From: Tachypleus tridentatus | Taxonomy: Eukaryota; Arthropoda; Merostomata; Xiphosura; Limulidae | Direction of reading: 5' to 3' | DNA: 64,000 nucleotides | Assembly (NCBI RefSeq): GCF_004210375.1 | Contig: NC_134834.1 | Span: forward strand, 153,593,290 to 153,657,289 | Part shown: piece by piece, positions 55,601 to 63,755 of the stretch | Layout: each line of letters opens with the position of its first letter | How positions within the stretch are numbered: position 1 is the first letter of the stretch | Program-made: the position numbers and the translations under genes | The notes under the pieces: generated by a model | What the model saw: only the letters and a program-made list of their open reading frames with translations | Told to the model about the DNA's origin: nothing | Database searches by the model: none

Positions 55601-57666
55601 AATAACACTGAATTGATGAAAAGTGTTTAAAGGAAATAAACTAGAATATGTCAGTAGGAATTAACTTACAAGGGCAGATTTAGACCTCTAAATCATTTTC
55701 TCTTCAAAAAACAAGAGTTAGAGGGAATCAGATTGAGGTGTTTATCATTATCATAGGAATTGATAGCATCAATACACTAGCATTTTTTAGACTTAATATT
55801 AAGATTGGTAGGGCAATGGGACACAAAGTAAATTTTGTTAGGGCAAGAATCATTTACAGCTCAGACAGTTTTAATTTTCTAATACTGTTAATAACCTTTG
55901 GATTGAGGTGTTTATCATTATAGGAATTGATAGTATCAATACATTAGCATTTCTTAGATTTAATATTAAGATTGGTAGGGCAATGGGACACAAAGTAAAT
56001 TTTGTTAGGGCAAGAATCATTTACAGCTCAGGCAGTTTTAATTTTCTAATACTGTCAATAACCTCTGGAATTGGTGACTTCATATATAATGGTTACAATA
56101 AATATAATGGAATTTTAGAGAAAGCTCAATAAAATATTGCATGATCAGCACTATATTTTAGTTGTTTTTTGAATGGATAAAACAGTTTTCAGTGGAATAA
56201 TAGACTTTTAAATTTTATCTTATCTTTTCTTTATTACATTCATTGCAGTTGAGAAAAGTTTATGCTAATCACTGATTATTAATAAGTCTCTTCCTCTTTC
56301 ATTTTGGATATAAAAGTCATAACATTATTTGCTAGCATACACACAAAGCTTTATTGTTTGTAAAATACCTTTATGCCATTATATGATGGCTTAAAAACAC
56401 CTGTCTAGAGCAAAATTCAATTCACATGACATGTACAGGCATACCTCATAATGTCTTTCTCTCACCCATCCTTTTGCATTATTTTGTGACTTATCTCATG
56501 AATTTGTATTCTAAAACAAGTAAGGTCTATAAGATTCCTCTTATAAGTGCTCACCTGTGTATATGTATTCAGAATATATACCTATCCTGTATGCTTTATA
56601 ATTCTGCCTCAGACTCCACAGACTGCAAGTATTATCAAAGGAACACTTGTTTCAAATATTTGGCAATACCTTTAGATGGGTAGTGAAGCTCTATTATGAA
56701 CCAGAGAGGGAAGAGAGTTCTGAAACTAATAAGTATCACTATAGACATAATGCATAGGCAATGAGAAATAACATGGTCCTTCAAGGTTGTCCTTGAGAAA
56801 AGTAAAAGTTTAAACCCATAATTTAGTTTTCAGAAAATTTAGACCCACAGTAAAACCTTGTAAAAGTTCCAACCTTCAATACTGCTGAAAGCCAGTTGTT
56901 CCATAAAAAATATCAATCTGAACTATGAAATAACCTTATTCTTTTTTCCAAATTATTTGTTTCTTATTATTCTATTGTATGGAAAATAAAGTATAAAGAA
57001 ATCAGAAAATTTTATGTTATAAATCTCCTGATTATCCTTGTGAACTATGTCAAGATCACCCCTTATCTTTTTTTTTTTTCATTGTAGCAGAGCTAAAACA
57101 GTCCGTGCAAGAAAACTACTACTCCTTGTATGCTCCTCCAAGTCGTTTCCAAAAACCAAATAATTCAATATCCTCCCTTCGAGATAAGTAGACTAAAACT
57201 GTACACTTTATTCCTATTGAGTTGCATAGAGATAATTATAGCCTCGTAAAGTATTACTTGTGTAATATAGTAATTATTACAGTAATTTGGTATTGGTCAT
57301 TTACTAACACGCAACATTTCATCAATCAAAGGATCGCACATCTTATCCATCAAATGTCAGTAAAGGCAACCATGAAGTATACTTTATTAAGACTTAGTTT
57401 GTTTCAAACTTACACTTAAAGCTAACGATCTCTTCTGATGACACTGAAGCATTGCTAAAACTAAAACTTGTAGTAAAAGTAAAATGTCTCGATGCTTTCT
57501 GGTATTTAGGTACTATTAACTAAAATACATCTTAACTAATAGTATTGCTGTTAGTATTAGTATTACCGATACGCCGAAATACAATATAGTTTAACCCTTA
57601 CCTACAAGGCTCGTTACTATCATCATCACTTTCACTAGGTTCAAAAACCAAAAAATCATCTTCCAT
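25459..57666 (-). CDS. EAPP: E2F-associated phosphoprotein (EAPP) orthologue, four coding exons
   Basis: Coding exons, in order: 57666-57602, 54896-54664, 38842-38608, 25693-25459 (65+233+235+235 = 768 nt, 255 residues plus stop). Joins preserve frame at GT-AG sites. The acidic N-terminus (EPSESDDDSN, then FEQEMDSEL) resembles human EAPP. The conserved core reads NDDLLYNPKMDEDDEKWVED, then PNSDAVLNCPACMSLLCLDC, QYRAMFVTNC, IYHPVKCFVCNTEVAV and HFFNVLAS, with CxxC pairs that suggest metal binding. In mammals EAPP is a nuclear protein that binds activating E2Fs and affects proliferation; a role here is inferred by orthology. Human EAPP is 285 residues, mostly longer in the variable acidic part. 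Introns total 31 kb and are full of LINEs. Confidence 0.93.
25694..30289 (-). other. EAPP intron 3, 3' part
   Basis: Mostly AT-rich. It contains a pair of tRNA-like repeats at 25980-26470 (separate entry). An open frame at 29284-29472 on minus (62 codons, with RFEDPFMPHKVDTWTYN) follows AAATTTGGTGAAGTTCCATC; it looks like part of an unnamed dispersed repeat and not an exon. Nothing else was identified. Confidence 0.45.
25980..26470 (-). repeat. Two or three diverged tRNA-like repeat copies
   Basis: On the minus strand, AGCTCAGTGGTAAGAGTACT then GAGGTTCAACC (26070-26030), and TAGAGCACTGGTCCTGTTAG then GGGTCCTGCAG (about 26300-26265), resemble the D arm and T arm of tRNAs. Both are followed by the same AATGTTAAATATTA body, so they are diverged copies of one unit about 230 bp long. 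A third tRNA-like stretch (GAGTTCAAGTCTC) lies at about 26425-26410. They do not fold as intact tRNAs and look like an old tRNA-derived SINE family. Confidence 0.35.
30780..34471 (-). pseudogene. LINE B ORF2 (endonuclease, RT, RNase H), broken
   Basis: Blocks in order on minus: degraded APE endonuclease (ITVCSLYLFSGETYDQ, LILGEFNGHYTLL where DFN has become EFN), the RT N-terminal region, RT catalytic box GLYVDDFHISC near 32510, RT thumb, and RNase H (PIYTDGSKSGDCVGSAM near 31650-31600) with its first Asp intact. The C-terminal Cys-His cluster lies near 31030. Frame changes and stops are spread along the length, at least six by comparison of reading frames. This copy keeps both RNase H aspartates that copy D has lost. 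Confidence 0.85.
34475..35740 (-). pseudogene. LINE B ORF1 (CCHC gag-like protein), broken
   Basis: Start at ATGGATCCTCC, matching copy D. A conserved region has HATLNSSRGVIFERDLKNVP and SEILAGLSTQGVSAVR, then three zinc knuckles, CFQCQRFGHSKTSC, CAHCGGKDHDAYKC and CINCNGSHPSYFCSC, and a Pro/Ser-rich C-terminus. The copy keeps Arg in the NSSRG position where copy D has a stop. It has at least two frame changes. Confidence 0.85.
36131..38607 (-). other. EAPP intron 3, 5' part
   Basis: AT-rich with no long open frame and no named repeat that I can recognise. Confidence 0.5.
38608..38842 (-). CDS. EAPP: EAPP exon 3
   Basis: It encodes VKGLYYNLGQAKATEPS to LCLDCQ and two bases of Arg. The acceptor region reads CTTTGCAGAG-TTAAAGG. 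Use of the second AG gives the reading frame; use of the first AG, two bases upstream, would lead to an early stop (TAG after seven codons). Donor AG-GTGGGT. It holds the PNSDAVLNCPAC signature. Confidence 0.94.
38985..39080 (+). mobile_element. Small CR1-type LINE fragment
   Basis: Translation KPSKQCVVPSDKLNRILG followed by ICKNIEYKS matches a region about two-thirds along the RT C-terminal part of CR1-group elements. A similar stretch occurs near 55470-55550. It ends where the next repeat begins. Confidence 0.5.
39081..39600. repeat. Foldback-like dispersed repeat related to the one at 15.3 kb
   Basis: ATATATATGTAAAAATGG at about 39089-39106 is inverted as CCATTTTTACATATATAT at about 39535-39552, giving a stem with a loop of over 400 bp. 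Inside, GAACCTGACAATGACC and GGTCAAAATGTTGTTC (39463-39499) correspond to the core of the 15.3-kb foldback element. Non-coding; family name unknown to me. Confidence 0.5.
39601..39944 (-). other. EAPP intron 2 sequence
   Basis: AT-rich sequence between a foldback repeat and LINE C. Nothing recognised. Confidence 0.5.
40080..43762 (-). pseudogene. LINE C ORF2, broken
   Basis: Recognisable pieces: linker (near 42990), RT start (LKLALHWSGSTLVGPVEVHY near 42470), RT middle with NYCPVALM and MVNAHLVWFLESNNNLLP (42346-42134), RT thumb (near 41500), RNase H (IFFYSDGSKSGNFVGFAIV, 40925-40850) and the C-terminal CDLCGTQITIAHILLSC (near 40275). Many stops and frame changes separate them. The second RNase H Asp block reads YTNSLSSLLAL. 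Confidence 0.85.
43766..44489 (-). pseudogene. LINE C ORF1, 3' half only
   Basis: Keeps the zinc-knuckle region (CAHCGGKDHEACKC, CFNCSGPHPFYSISC, then CPKWVGEKEVQCLKTV) and a diverged C-terminal part. The first knuckle is partly lost at the truncation. A TTA microsatellite (about 43818-43837) lies in the C-terminal coding part. Confidence 0.8.
44490..45324 (-). repeat. LINE D 3' UTR with three repeated modules and a terminal hairpin
   Basis: The plus-strand phrase CACCTGAAGTTGGCCTTTCC occurs at 44787, 45117 (with GGTCTTTCC) and 45286, each with flanking GCCAGGA...ACTAAC upstream and GGGTTATGTGTCAT-like sequence downstream. Spacings are 330 and 169 bp. The first two belong to a larger duplicated unit that also contains CCAAACGTCCAGTAAAAAG. 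Near the end, GGCACA (44520-44525) and TGCGCC (44542-44547) form the terminal hairpin. Confidence 0.85.
45325..49112 (-). pseudogene. LINE D ORF2 (APE endonuclease, RT, RNase H), about 1260 codons, broken
   Basis: Endonuclease motifs: WNCRGLRSN, LQET, GDFNGHHPLW and GSDHFPIL (49112 to about 48490). Then a linker (PWWNPACHLARKAQKQAWDT), RT start (STSVGPDDIHYYMLHHLSPA), RT core with the catalytic box LYVDD near 47105, RT thumb with KLDYGSMVYGSARP and QGLRLCTGAFRTSPVQSLYV (46978-46511), RNase H (46411-45899) and a C-terminal CSLCNTQITISHILLSC cluster (45870-45325). The RNase H first Asp is Asn here (YTNGSKSG) and a later one too (IYTNLLSS), so RNase H would be dead even with an open frame. At least five frame breaks. 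Confidence 0.9.
49115..50375 (-). pseudogene. LINE D ORF1 (CCHC gag-like protein), about 420 codons, broken
   Basis: Start chosen at ATGGATCCTC because copy B keeps it; the open frame extends further upstream to 50462. Three zinc knuckles follow in the middle: CFQCQRFGHSKTSC, CARCGGKDHDAYDC, CINCNGSHPSYFHSC. The C-terminus is Pro/Ser-rich and basic (KEKRRGRKPKGS). One in-frame TGA at 50028-50030 replaces an Arg codon seen in copy B, and one frame change lies near 49490. The stop TAA is followed after two bases by the ORF2 ATG (TAAAAATG). Confidence 0.9.
50813..51864. other. Unassigned, less AT-rich sequence next to LINE D
   Basis: This kilobase is visibly less AT-rich than the surrounding intron and contains phrases such as CCTTCCATAGGTGAAGGGAC and GTACCAGGTACACTCTTCAC. 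There is no long open frame. It shows no counterpart beside copy B, so it is not clearly part of the LINE 5' UTR. It may be a further mobile element that I cannot name. Confidence 0.35.
51865..52145 (+). mobile_element. CR1-type LINE fragment (C-terminal end)
   Basis: Translation gives NEVIKIFKGIDNTN, then a degraded region, then YLHVEDAVHLKEVKERLNK, which corresponds to the EVFKIIKG to end-of-protein part of CR1-group elements. At least two frame changes. Confidence 0.55.
52448..53941. mobile_element. piggyBac-like non-autonomous element, 1494 bp, TTAA flanks
   Basis: The left end CCCTTTTGTTATGGGC (52448-52463) and right end GCCCATAGCAAAAGGG (53926-53941) are inverted repeats matching at 15 of 16 positions. 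Both ends are directly flanked by TTAA (52444-52447 and 53942-53945), the target duplication typical of the piggyBac superfamily, whose ends usually begin with CCC. The interior is AT-rich with no open frame longer than about 70 codons and no recognisable transposase, so it would need a transposase supplied elsewhere. Located in EAPP intron 2. Confidence 0.8.
53946..54663 (-). other. EAPP intron 2, sequence next to exon 2
   Basis: AT-rich sequence between the piggyBac-like element and the exon 2 donor GTAATT. Nothing recognised. Confidence 0.55.
54664..54896 (-). CDS. EAPP: EAPP exon 2
   Basis: 233 bp with acceptor TTTTCTTTTATAG and donor CAG-GTAATT. It encodes the rest of Ser, then SEDDLEAYIKKKFEISEPDN, FEQEMDSELANELKEREQ and FDDGSSESDDEDLS. 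Acidic, Ser-rich clusters are likely phosphorylation targets, in keeping with the family name. Confidence 0.93.
54897..55440 (-). other. EAPP intron 1, 3' part
   Basis: AT-rich, with nothing recognised before the CR1-type fragment. Confidence 0.5.
55440..56145 (+). mobile_element. CR1-type LINE fragment with an internal tandem duplication
   Basis: Translation contains PLQCAVANDKHIEF, then RVRGNQIEVF, GIDSINTLAFFRLN and GHKVNFVRAR, matching the C-terminal part of CR1-group elements (compare the copy at 57.8-59.9 kb). A unit of 170 bp (55731-55900) is repeated at 55901-56067 with a 3-bp deletion and a few substitutions. Antisense to EAPP. Confidence 0.6.
56146..57601 (-). other. EAPP intron 1, 5' part
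   Basis: AT-rich. An 85-codon open frame on plus (56426-56683) shows no family resemblance. No named repeat was found. Confidence 0.5.
57602..57666 (-). CDS. EAPP: EAPP exon 1 coding part
   Basis: It encodes MEDDFLVFEPSESDDDSNEP, Cys and two bases of Ser. The start is supported by an in-frame TAA upstream (about 57692) with no ATG between. Donor AG-GTAAGG. The sequence just before (minus strand, AAGAAGAAGAAGAA) is purine-rich 5' UTR. A CTTATTTCAG at about 57708-57699 could be a 5' UTR acceptor. Confidence 0.88.
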
Positions 57667-58114
57667 TTCTTCTTCTTCTTGTCCGTTTATTTACACACTG
57701 AAATAAGAATTAATTATAAATCTTCAAGTTTACCTTTTGCTCATATATAAACATTCTTCGTATATAAAACGCTACCTAGTGCCACTGAGCGCAAACGTTT
57801 GTTCTAATATTTTAATCATAGCATGAGCTGGTTGAGACAAATTGTAAAGTTTTAAAAAACGATAAGGCTCCTGGACCAAATAATATTTGGTAAATAAGGT
57901 AAAGATTGTCTATGTGAGCTACTTACTAATATTGTTTGTCTTTCCTTGAAAAGTGGGCAGGAACCAGAAGATTGAAAGTTAGCTAATGTAACTCCTCTTT
58001 TTAAGTGAGGTGATAAAAATTGTCCAAGTAATTACAGATCCATTAATTTTACATAGGTTATAGGAGAATTTGGAAAAGTCTATTAAAATATGCTTTGCAA
58101 AGTCATTTAACAAG

Positions 58115-58384
58115 GGCCTGACATGGCCAGGTGGGTTAAGGCACTCGACTCATAATTTGAGATCGCGGGTTCGAATCCCCGTCGCACCCTACATGTTCGC
58201 CGTTTCAGCCGTGGGGGCTTTATAATGTGACAATCAGTTCCATTATTCGTTCGTAAAAGAGTAGCTCAAGAGTTGGCGGTGGGTGGTGATGACTAGCTGC
58301 CTTCCCTCTAGTCTTACACTGCGAAATTAGGGATGGCTAGCGCAAATATTGCTTTGTGCGAAATTCAAAAACCAAACAAACAAA
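58115..58384 (+). mobile_element. SINE-A copy, full length, inserted in the CR1-type LINE
   Basis: Complete from GGCCTGACATGGCCAGGTGG (box A) through box B GGTTCGAATCCCC (perfect) and the body to CTTTGTGCGAAATTCAAAAA and an AAAC-rich tail. It is the best copy of the tRNA-like head in the window. It separates two RT blocks of the host LINE. Confidence 0.95.
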
Positions 58385-58603
58385 ATATAATTTTATTGGA
58401 TACTCAATATGGTTTCACTAAGAAAACATCTTGCCTTATAAATCTTTTGATGTTCTTTAAAAAGGTTACAATTTATGTAAATGAGGGTAAGGATGTAGAT
58501 TTAGTATATCTAGATTTTCAGAAAGTAGTTGACAAAGTGCCAAGTCTTGTAAAAGAAGTTGTTTCTGTAGACCACCTGTCTATAGTTAGCAAACTGGAGA
58601 GAT

Positions 58604-58875
58604 TGTTTATTTTGAATTTCGCTCAAAGCTAATCGAGAGTTACCTGCGTTAGCCGTCTCTAATTTAGCAGCATAAGACTAGAGGGAAGACAACTAGTCAT
58701 CACCATCCATCGCCAACTCTTGGGCTACTCTTTTACCACCGAATAGTGGGGTTTACCGCTATTCTAGTGGAATTTAACGCCCCCACAGCTGAAAGCATGT
58801 TTGGTTTGACGGGAATTCGAACCTGAGACCCTTGGATTACGAGAGGAGTGCCTTAACCACTTGGGCATGCCGGGC
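58604..58875 (-). mobile_element. SINE-A copy, full length, inserted in the CR1-type LINE
   Basis: On plus from TGTTTATTTTGAATTTCGCT to GGGCATGCCGGGCA. A short extra block near 58765-58780 (CTATTCTAGTGGAATTTAAC) lengthens the body. It lies opposite to the copy 220 bp upstream and also splits the LINE coding region. Confidence 0.92.
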
Positions 58876-59885
58876 AACTGCATAAAAGAAAGAAAGTAAA
58901 GAGTTATTACAAATGGAGTTCAATCAAACTGAATTAATGTCAAAAGTGAAGTATCTCAGAGCTCAGTCTTAAGGCTTTTGTTCTGTTTATTTACATCAGT
59001 AACATAGGAAGAGTCATTAAATTACTTAAATTTGCAGATGTCTTGGATGTTGCTAACTTGGATGCTACTGACTGCTATTTTCTAAAAGGACTTAGATCAT
59101 TTACTGAGTTGGGCAAATAAGTGACAGATATGTTTTAATTATAATAAATACAAGATAATACATATGGGCTGAGTTATCGAAATTTGAATTATAAGTATAA
59201 TTTGGGTAGGAATAACCTTACGAACGTTATGAAGGAAAGGTATTTTGTTGTAAGCAGTGTTCTGGTGGTAGGGCAAAGAGGATTATAGCTTATATCTACA
59301 GAAATAGTGAATAATACAAGCCTTAAGAGTTTTTAACTTCATTGTACATGCTACTGGTCAGGCTACATCTGGAATATTGTGTTCAATCTTGGGCTCCTTT
59401 CCTTGGAAAAGGCATCGTATTGCTGGAAAGGATTCAAAGGAGGGATATTATAATACTGCCACAATGGAAAGGTTGTTACATGAGGAGAGGCTAAAATCTT
59501 TCAAAATATTTTGTAATGGTGGGGATCTGCTTGAGGTGTTTCAGATTGTAAAGGGAATTGATAGAGTTCGTGCGTCTTTTTTTCACATTTAACAGTGAGA
59601 ATAGTAGAACTAGAGGACGTAAGTTTAAATTTTGGGAAGTATGAGTCATCTTCAGCTAAGAGAATTTTACTTTTCTAAAAGTATGCTTGGTCTTTAGAAT
59701 ATGTTACCTTCAGATGATGTAGAGACAGTAAATTTAAAGGAGTTCATGAAAAAACGTAACAAGTATGTGAACCATAAGGATTGGCTTTAAGAGTTAATTT
59801 TAAAGTTAATTTAGTTTAGAGTCTTGAACAGCCGAAATGGTCTATTAGGTCCAATGCTGTCTCAAAACATCATGTTATGTTATGT

Positions 59886-62800
59886 TGCATCTTGAATAGA
59901 CTAAAACGCAAATTTTTCTGAGGGTCTTCCCAAAGTCATAAAATGTTTTCTTGCAAAAATTGCTAAAAAGCTTTGATATTTACAAGCAAAACATTACTTT
60001 AAAAATGTATTTTATTTCTTACACATGAAATTACCGTATCATATTTAGCACATCAAAACTGCTCTTAACCAATTAAGACATTTCATTTTTTATTACCAAA
60101 CTACTGTAAAATACAGGCACATCATTTATTTTATATGTGTGTTATAGAGACTTTTGTTAATTTTTTCGCTGTTTAGTTTCTATATTGTAAGGGAGACAAG
60201 ATCACCTCGTTCTAGTTACTTTGTTTCTTTGTCCTCTATAGTATATATGTATATTCTGTTCGAGGAAATATTGCAGTAATATAAGTTATATGGGTTAAAA
60301 GTATTGGCACTGTAATATCCTTTGCCGACCACTTACGGTTTTGACTAAAGTATTAGTCATCCAATGCTTTGAAGAGACTTAAGAAGGGATGTGACGCTAA
60401 AGCTGAGCAAATAATACAACTTTACCTACTGAACTCATGCGCTTTTCTTTTATCATTTACTTCTTGAAGACCATTTAGTAAAAACTTAATTATTCCAAAT
60501 ACAACTTTCTTGAGTTCTAAGAATAATAATACCGAGGGAAAGAAACGTATAGAACTAAACATAACTAGTAGAAAAGCCTGTGATTTGGGGTGAGTAGATA
60601 TGAATACTATGTTTTTGTCTATTTATTAAGATAAATATTATGTTAGTTTATTTGAACTTATCCGCACTCATTATTTTGATGTTACGGGAATTCAACATAA
60701 TTACTTACTCTAAAAAACACCCCCTTGTTTTCTTGGTCGATTTTACTATTATTTGAAATAGAAATGGATTTTCTTGATCACACTACGAGGAAATTCTGAG
60801 GTTAAATAAATCCAGCTATGATAAATGTGATGAGATATTGTTCTCATTATATGATAAAGTAAGAAGCTTGGTGCTTCCGATTTTTGGCTAACTTCTTAAC
60901 TTCTCGGCAAATTTGAAATACATTTTGAAATGTGATCAAGTATTTCATTTCTTAAGCTTACTCGAATGAATGATCTACTCTTAACTTATCCCTGCCAAGA
61001 ATGTTTCTCCTGGACACTGATGTCAGCAATATAGAATTAAGAAACTGGTGTTATAGTTAGAGAATGAAATAGAATATACATTCATATACATTAGTCATAT
61101 GCTCATGGCTCCTGAACGTAGACTCCATATGAGAAAAAGGTTCTTCGCTTTATTTGGTCTGATAAAATATTATTGATACTACTTGTATGTTAGAAATTTC
61201 AATATTTAGGTGGACCATGCTTTGTTGAAATGGTTGGAAAACGTTAAAATTCCAGGATAGATAATAGCACACTGCATAAAAGCATTCCAAAAATATGACT
61301 TTTTCATATTCCATCATTCCAGCCTGCAACATTAAAATATGGATTATTTATTTCACTGCATATTAAGGTCTCATTCATTCATGGAACATCCTGATTTTTG
61401 ATACCATGTGGGAGTTGGAACCATAGCTACTTTAACCACTGAAGAATTGATACTAAAGTTTAGATTTCAGGAGATCTGAGATGAAAAACTGAAATAACCA
61501 GCAAAGGTCAGTCTGACTAACAATTGTGAAAGAGTATAGCATTGATACAGAAAAACTGTGACATCTGTATAAGTAGTTCTGAGTGCAAGAGGTGTGCTGT
61601 ACTATTGTTGCCAGCCTATGAAGTGTAGTACTCTGACAATGTTGAAACTGGCGGAACCCAGTGGTTTGTAGGAAAAAGTACTTTAGACTTTGTACAATAC
61701 AAAGATGTGATACACTCTTGTGTTAATATTTGACAGCACTTCTAGTTGTGCGAGTCAATATGTTCAGTGATGATTTGAATGCTGTGCTATATGCCACCCA
61801 TATACATTAATAGAAATGCTAGCAAAGATGATAATGTATGCATTAGCCAAGAACTTGATATAATGATTCAGGGCAATAAAGAAAATCTGTGTGGACCAAG
61901 GAGCTAACTCCAACAGCTAACTGTTTCCAAGTTAATATTATCATACCTATCTTAGAATTTAACAGAATGGGTAATGCACACTAACATGATGAAGGCTATG
62001 ATGTTTGTTAATCCTAACAGGACCAACTAGGATGGGCACTTGCCATATGTAATGACTGCATGTAGAGCAATGAAATAGGAATCAACATGTTTGAACATGG
62101 CTCATCACCACGAGGAAGTGAAAGAACTAGGATCAATAATAGTCTACACATGAATTTGCTCAACAACAACACTGAAAATCAGCATGAACAAAAAAGAATT
62201 GCCATGATGCAATGAATTGATTTGGTTGTAGCACATACCAAAAGCACACAAACTGAGTTCCAGCCTTATTGGCTCATACCTATAACTCTGACATGTTAAA
62301 CCTCTAACGTTTGAGCTACAGTGGACGTGAGACAGATGAACTGTTGGTCGTTTGGCTCAATGAGGAGTATGAAGAGAAAATTCAACAGGTGGGAAGAATA
62401 CGAGAATATTGCTTAGAGACATCTCGACCCATCTAATGATGTAAAATAAGCTGTGGATGCTTATCTGGTGTTCTTGGATGAACCAGATGAAGAACTGCTA
62501 GAATTGTAATTAACTAGCTGCACTACCCAACAGATGTAATGTCAGAATCAATTTCCCAGTTGACATGAATGGGACTAGTCATCAACGGTATCACAATCAT
62601 GAGATTAAGCAGTTCGTTAAAAGAAAGTAGTGCTCCTGGCTTTACATGTTCTAGAATGATGCACACTGTAATGTATGCACTACACTTTGTGATTTAAATC
62701 TGATAATTAAAATATAAAATGGTCAGATAGTTGGACGAATGCTAACTAAAATATAATTGCAATCTTTTGCTTTCCAAAATTACTGGAATTACAATGCATG

Positions 62801-63115
62801 CACTACATTCTAAAGCTACCTTTAAAATTAAAGAATAAATTTCACAAAGGGATGCTGTTGAATGAATAATAAAAACTGTGCTTTGTGCGAAATTCAAAAA
62901 CAAAAACAATAGAATTAATATTTTTTCGTGTGAGGTTGTTTTTTAGTTTTTTTATGAAACTATGTTGATGATTTTGCGTGAAAATTCTTTTAAAAAGTTG
63001 TTTAAGATACTGTTTTGAGGTGTTTCAGGGAAACAGATGTTTTCAGTTCTACCTGGAAAGATAGGTTGTTGATTGTCGATGGAATTGTTATCCAAGTTGT
63101 CTTCTTTCTGGTTGC
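59886..63115. other. Unassigned region
   Basis: From 59886 to 61050 the sequence is AT-rich with nothing recognised. From about 61050 to 62680 it is less AT-rich and looks like decayed coding or repeat sequence, but no frame stays open and no motif could be placed with confidence. A short SINE-A tail (CTTTGTGCGAAATTCAAAAA) lies at 62880-62910. Confidence 0.4.
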
Positions 63116-63230
63116 ATGTGTGTTTCCTTATAGTAAAGCCACATTGGGCTTTCTGCTGAGTCCAGCAAGGGAAATCGAACCACCGACTTCAGCGTTGTAA
63201 ATCTGTAGACTTACCGCTGTACCAGTGGGG
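63116..63230 (-). mobile_element. Short tRNA-derived SINE, B type
   Basis: On plus TGTGTGTTTCCTTATAGTAA, CCACATTGGGCTTTCTGCTG, box B complement GAAATCGAACC, then GCGTTGTAAATCTGTAGACT and TACCGCTGTACCAGTGG. Well preserved. Confidence 0.75.
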
Positions 63231-63653
63231 AACTTTTCTGGTGTTTGTGATAAGGTACGGATTCAGTGATTATAGGCTTTGGGAGGCAGGACGTAACAGA
63301 AAGACCGCTTAATGTATTGCTGTTTGTTATGAGATTCAAAAGAGCACAAATTAAATAGAGAGACGTAAGTAAGTATTGGTACTTGAAACGTATAATATTA
63401 CGTATACACAGTAGAAAGTAGAAAGTATTATGATATACATAAATAGTTTTTATTCCGGAACTAGGTAGAACAAAAGATAACCTATAAGGAGAGCAAAATA
63501 CCCTCGCATTAGTTCTTCTAGGTTGTCCTATCCGCCAAAGTAGACTTAAAAACAACAAAATACTGAAACTAGCCTGTATTATTTAAACATTTACCACAAT
63601 TAAACTCCCTTAAAATTATTGATTGCTGTGAAGAGGGCGCTAGTTTCAACAAA
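63231..63653. other. Non-coding stretch
   Basis: No repeat recognised. The minus-strand open frame at 63211-63558 runs into a SINE and is not credible as a gene. Confidence 0.45.
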
Positions 63654-63755
63654 ATGCCGAAAACAGGTGAAAACGAACGGTTTTGGGGAGATTTATTTCC
63701 TACCAAGCTGGTGCTTTTGTCTTTGTGTCCTATATTGTTCTTTTTATTAACCAAG
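63654..63755 (+). CDS. Possible first coding exon of an unidentified membrane protein
   Basis: ATG in a good context (CAACAAA-ATG-CC) opens a 34-codon frame that ends at a possible donor AAG-GTAGTG in phase 0. An in-frame TAG lies about 80 bp upstream. The peptide has a short polar start (MPKTGENERFWGD) followed by a hydrophobic stretch (LVLLSLCPILFFLLTK) that could be a membrane anchor. The rest of such a gene would lie beyond the right edge. I do not recognise the family, and chance is a real possibility. Confidence 0.22.

Larger units (their letters stand above)
57830..59885 (+). mobile_element. CR1-type LINE, 5' truncated, broken by two SINEs
   Basis: RT blocks in order: DKAPGPNNIW (57858-57890), KSGQEPEDWKLANVTPLFK and SNYRSINFT (57945-58055), QYGFTKKTSCLINLL and VDLVYLDFQKVVDKVP (58408-58540), a diverged VKSEVSQSSVLRLLF (58935-58990), LKFADVLDV (59025-59050, the catalytic FADD has lost an Asp), then HEERLKSFKIF and GGDLLEVFQIVKGIDRV (59478-59565). 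The 3' end reads AACAGCCGAAATGGTCTATT then GGTCCAATGCTGTC. Two SINE-A copies interrupt it, so the LINE is older than they are. Many stops. Confidence 0.8.

Noticed and set aside
58130-58200. Functional tRNA gene (box A and perfect box B)
   Set aside because: The tRNA-like stretch continues into the SINE-A body and tail, and similar heads occur at many sites; no complete cloverleaf acceptor stem is present.
61050-62680. Possible decayed pol-type gene of an LTR element
   Set aside because: No protease, RT or integrase motif could be placed in order and no terminal repeats were seen, so no such element is claimed.
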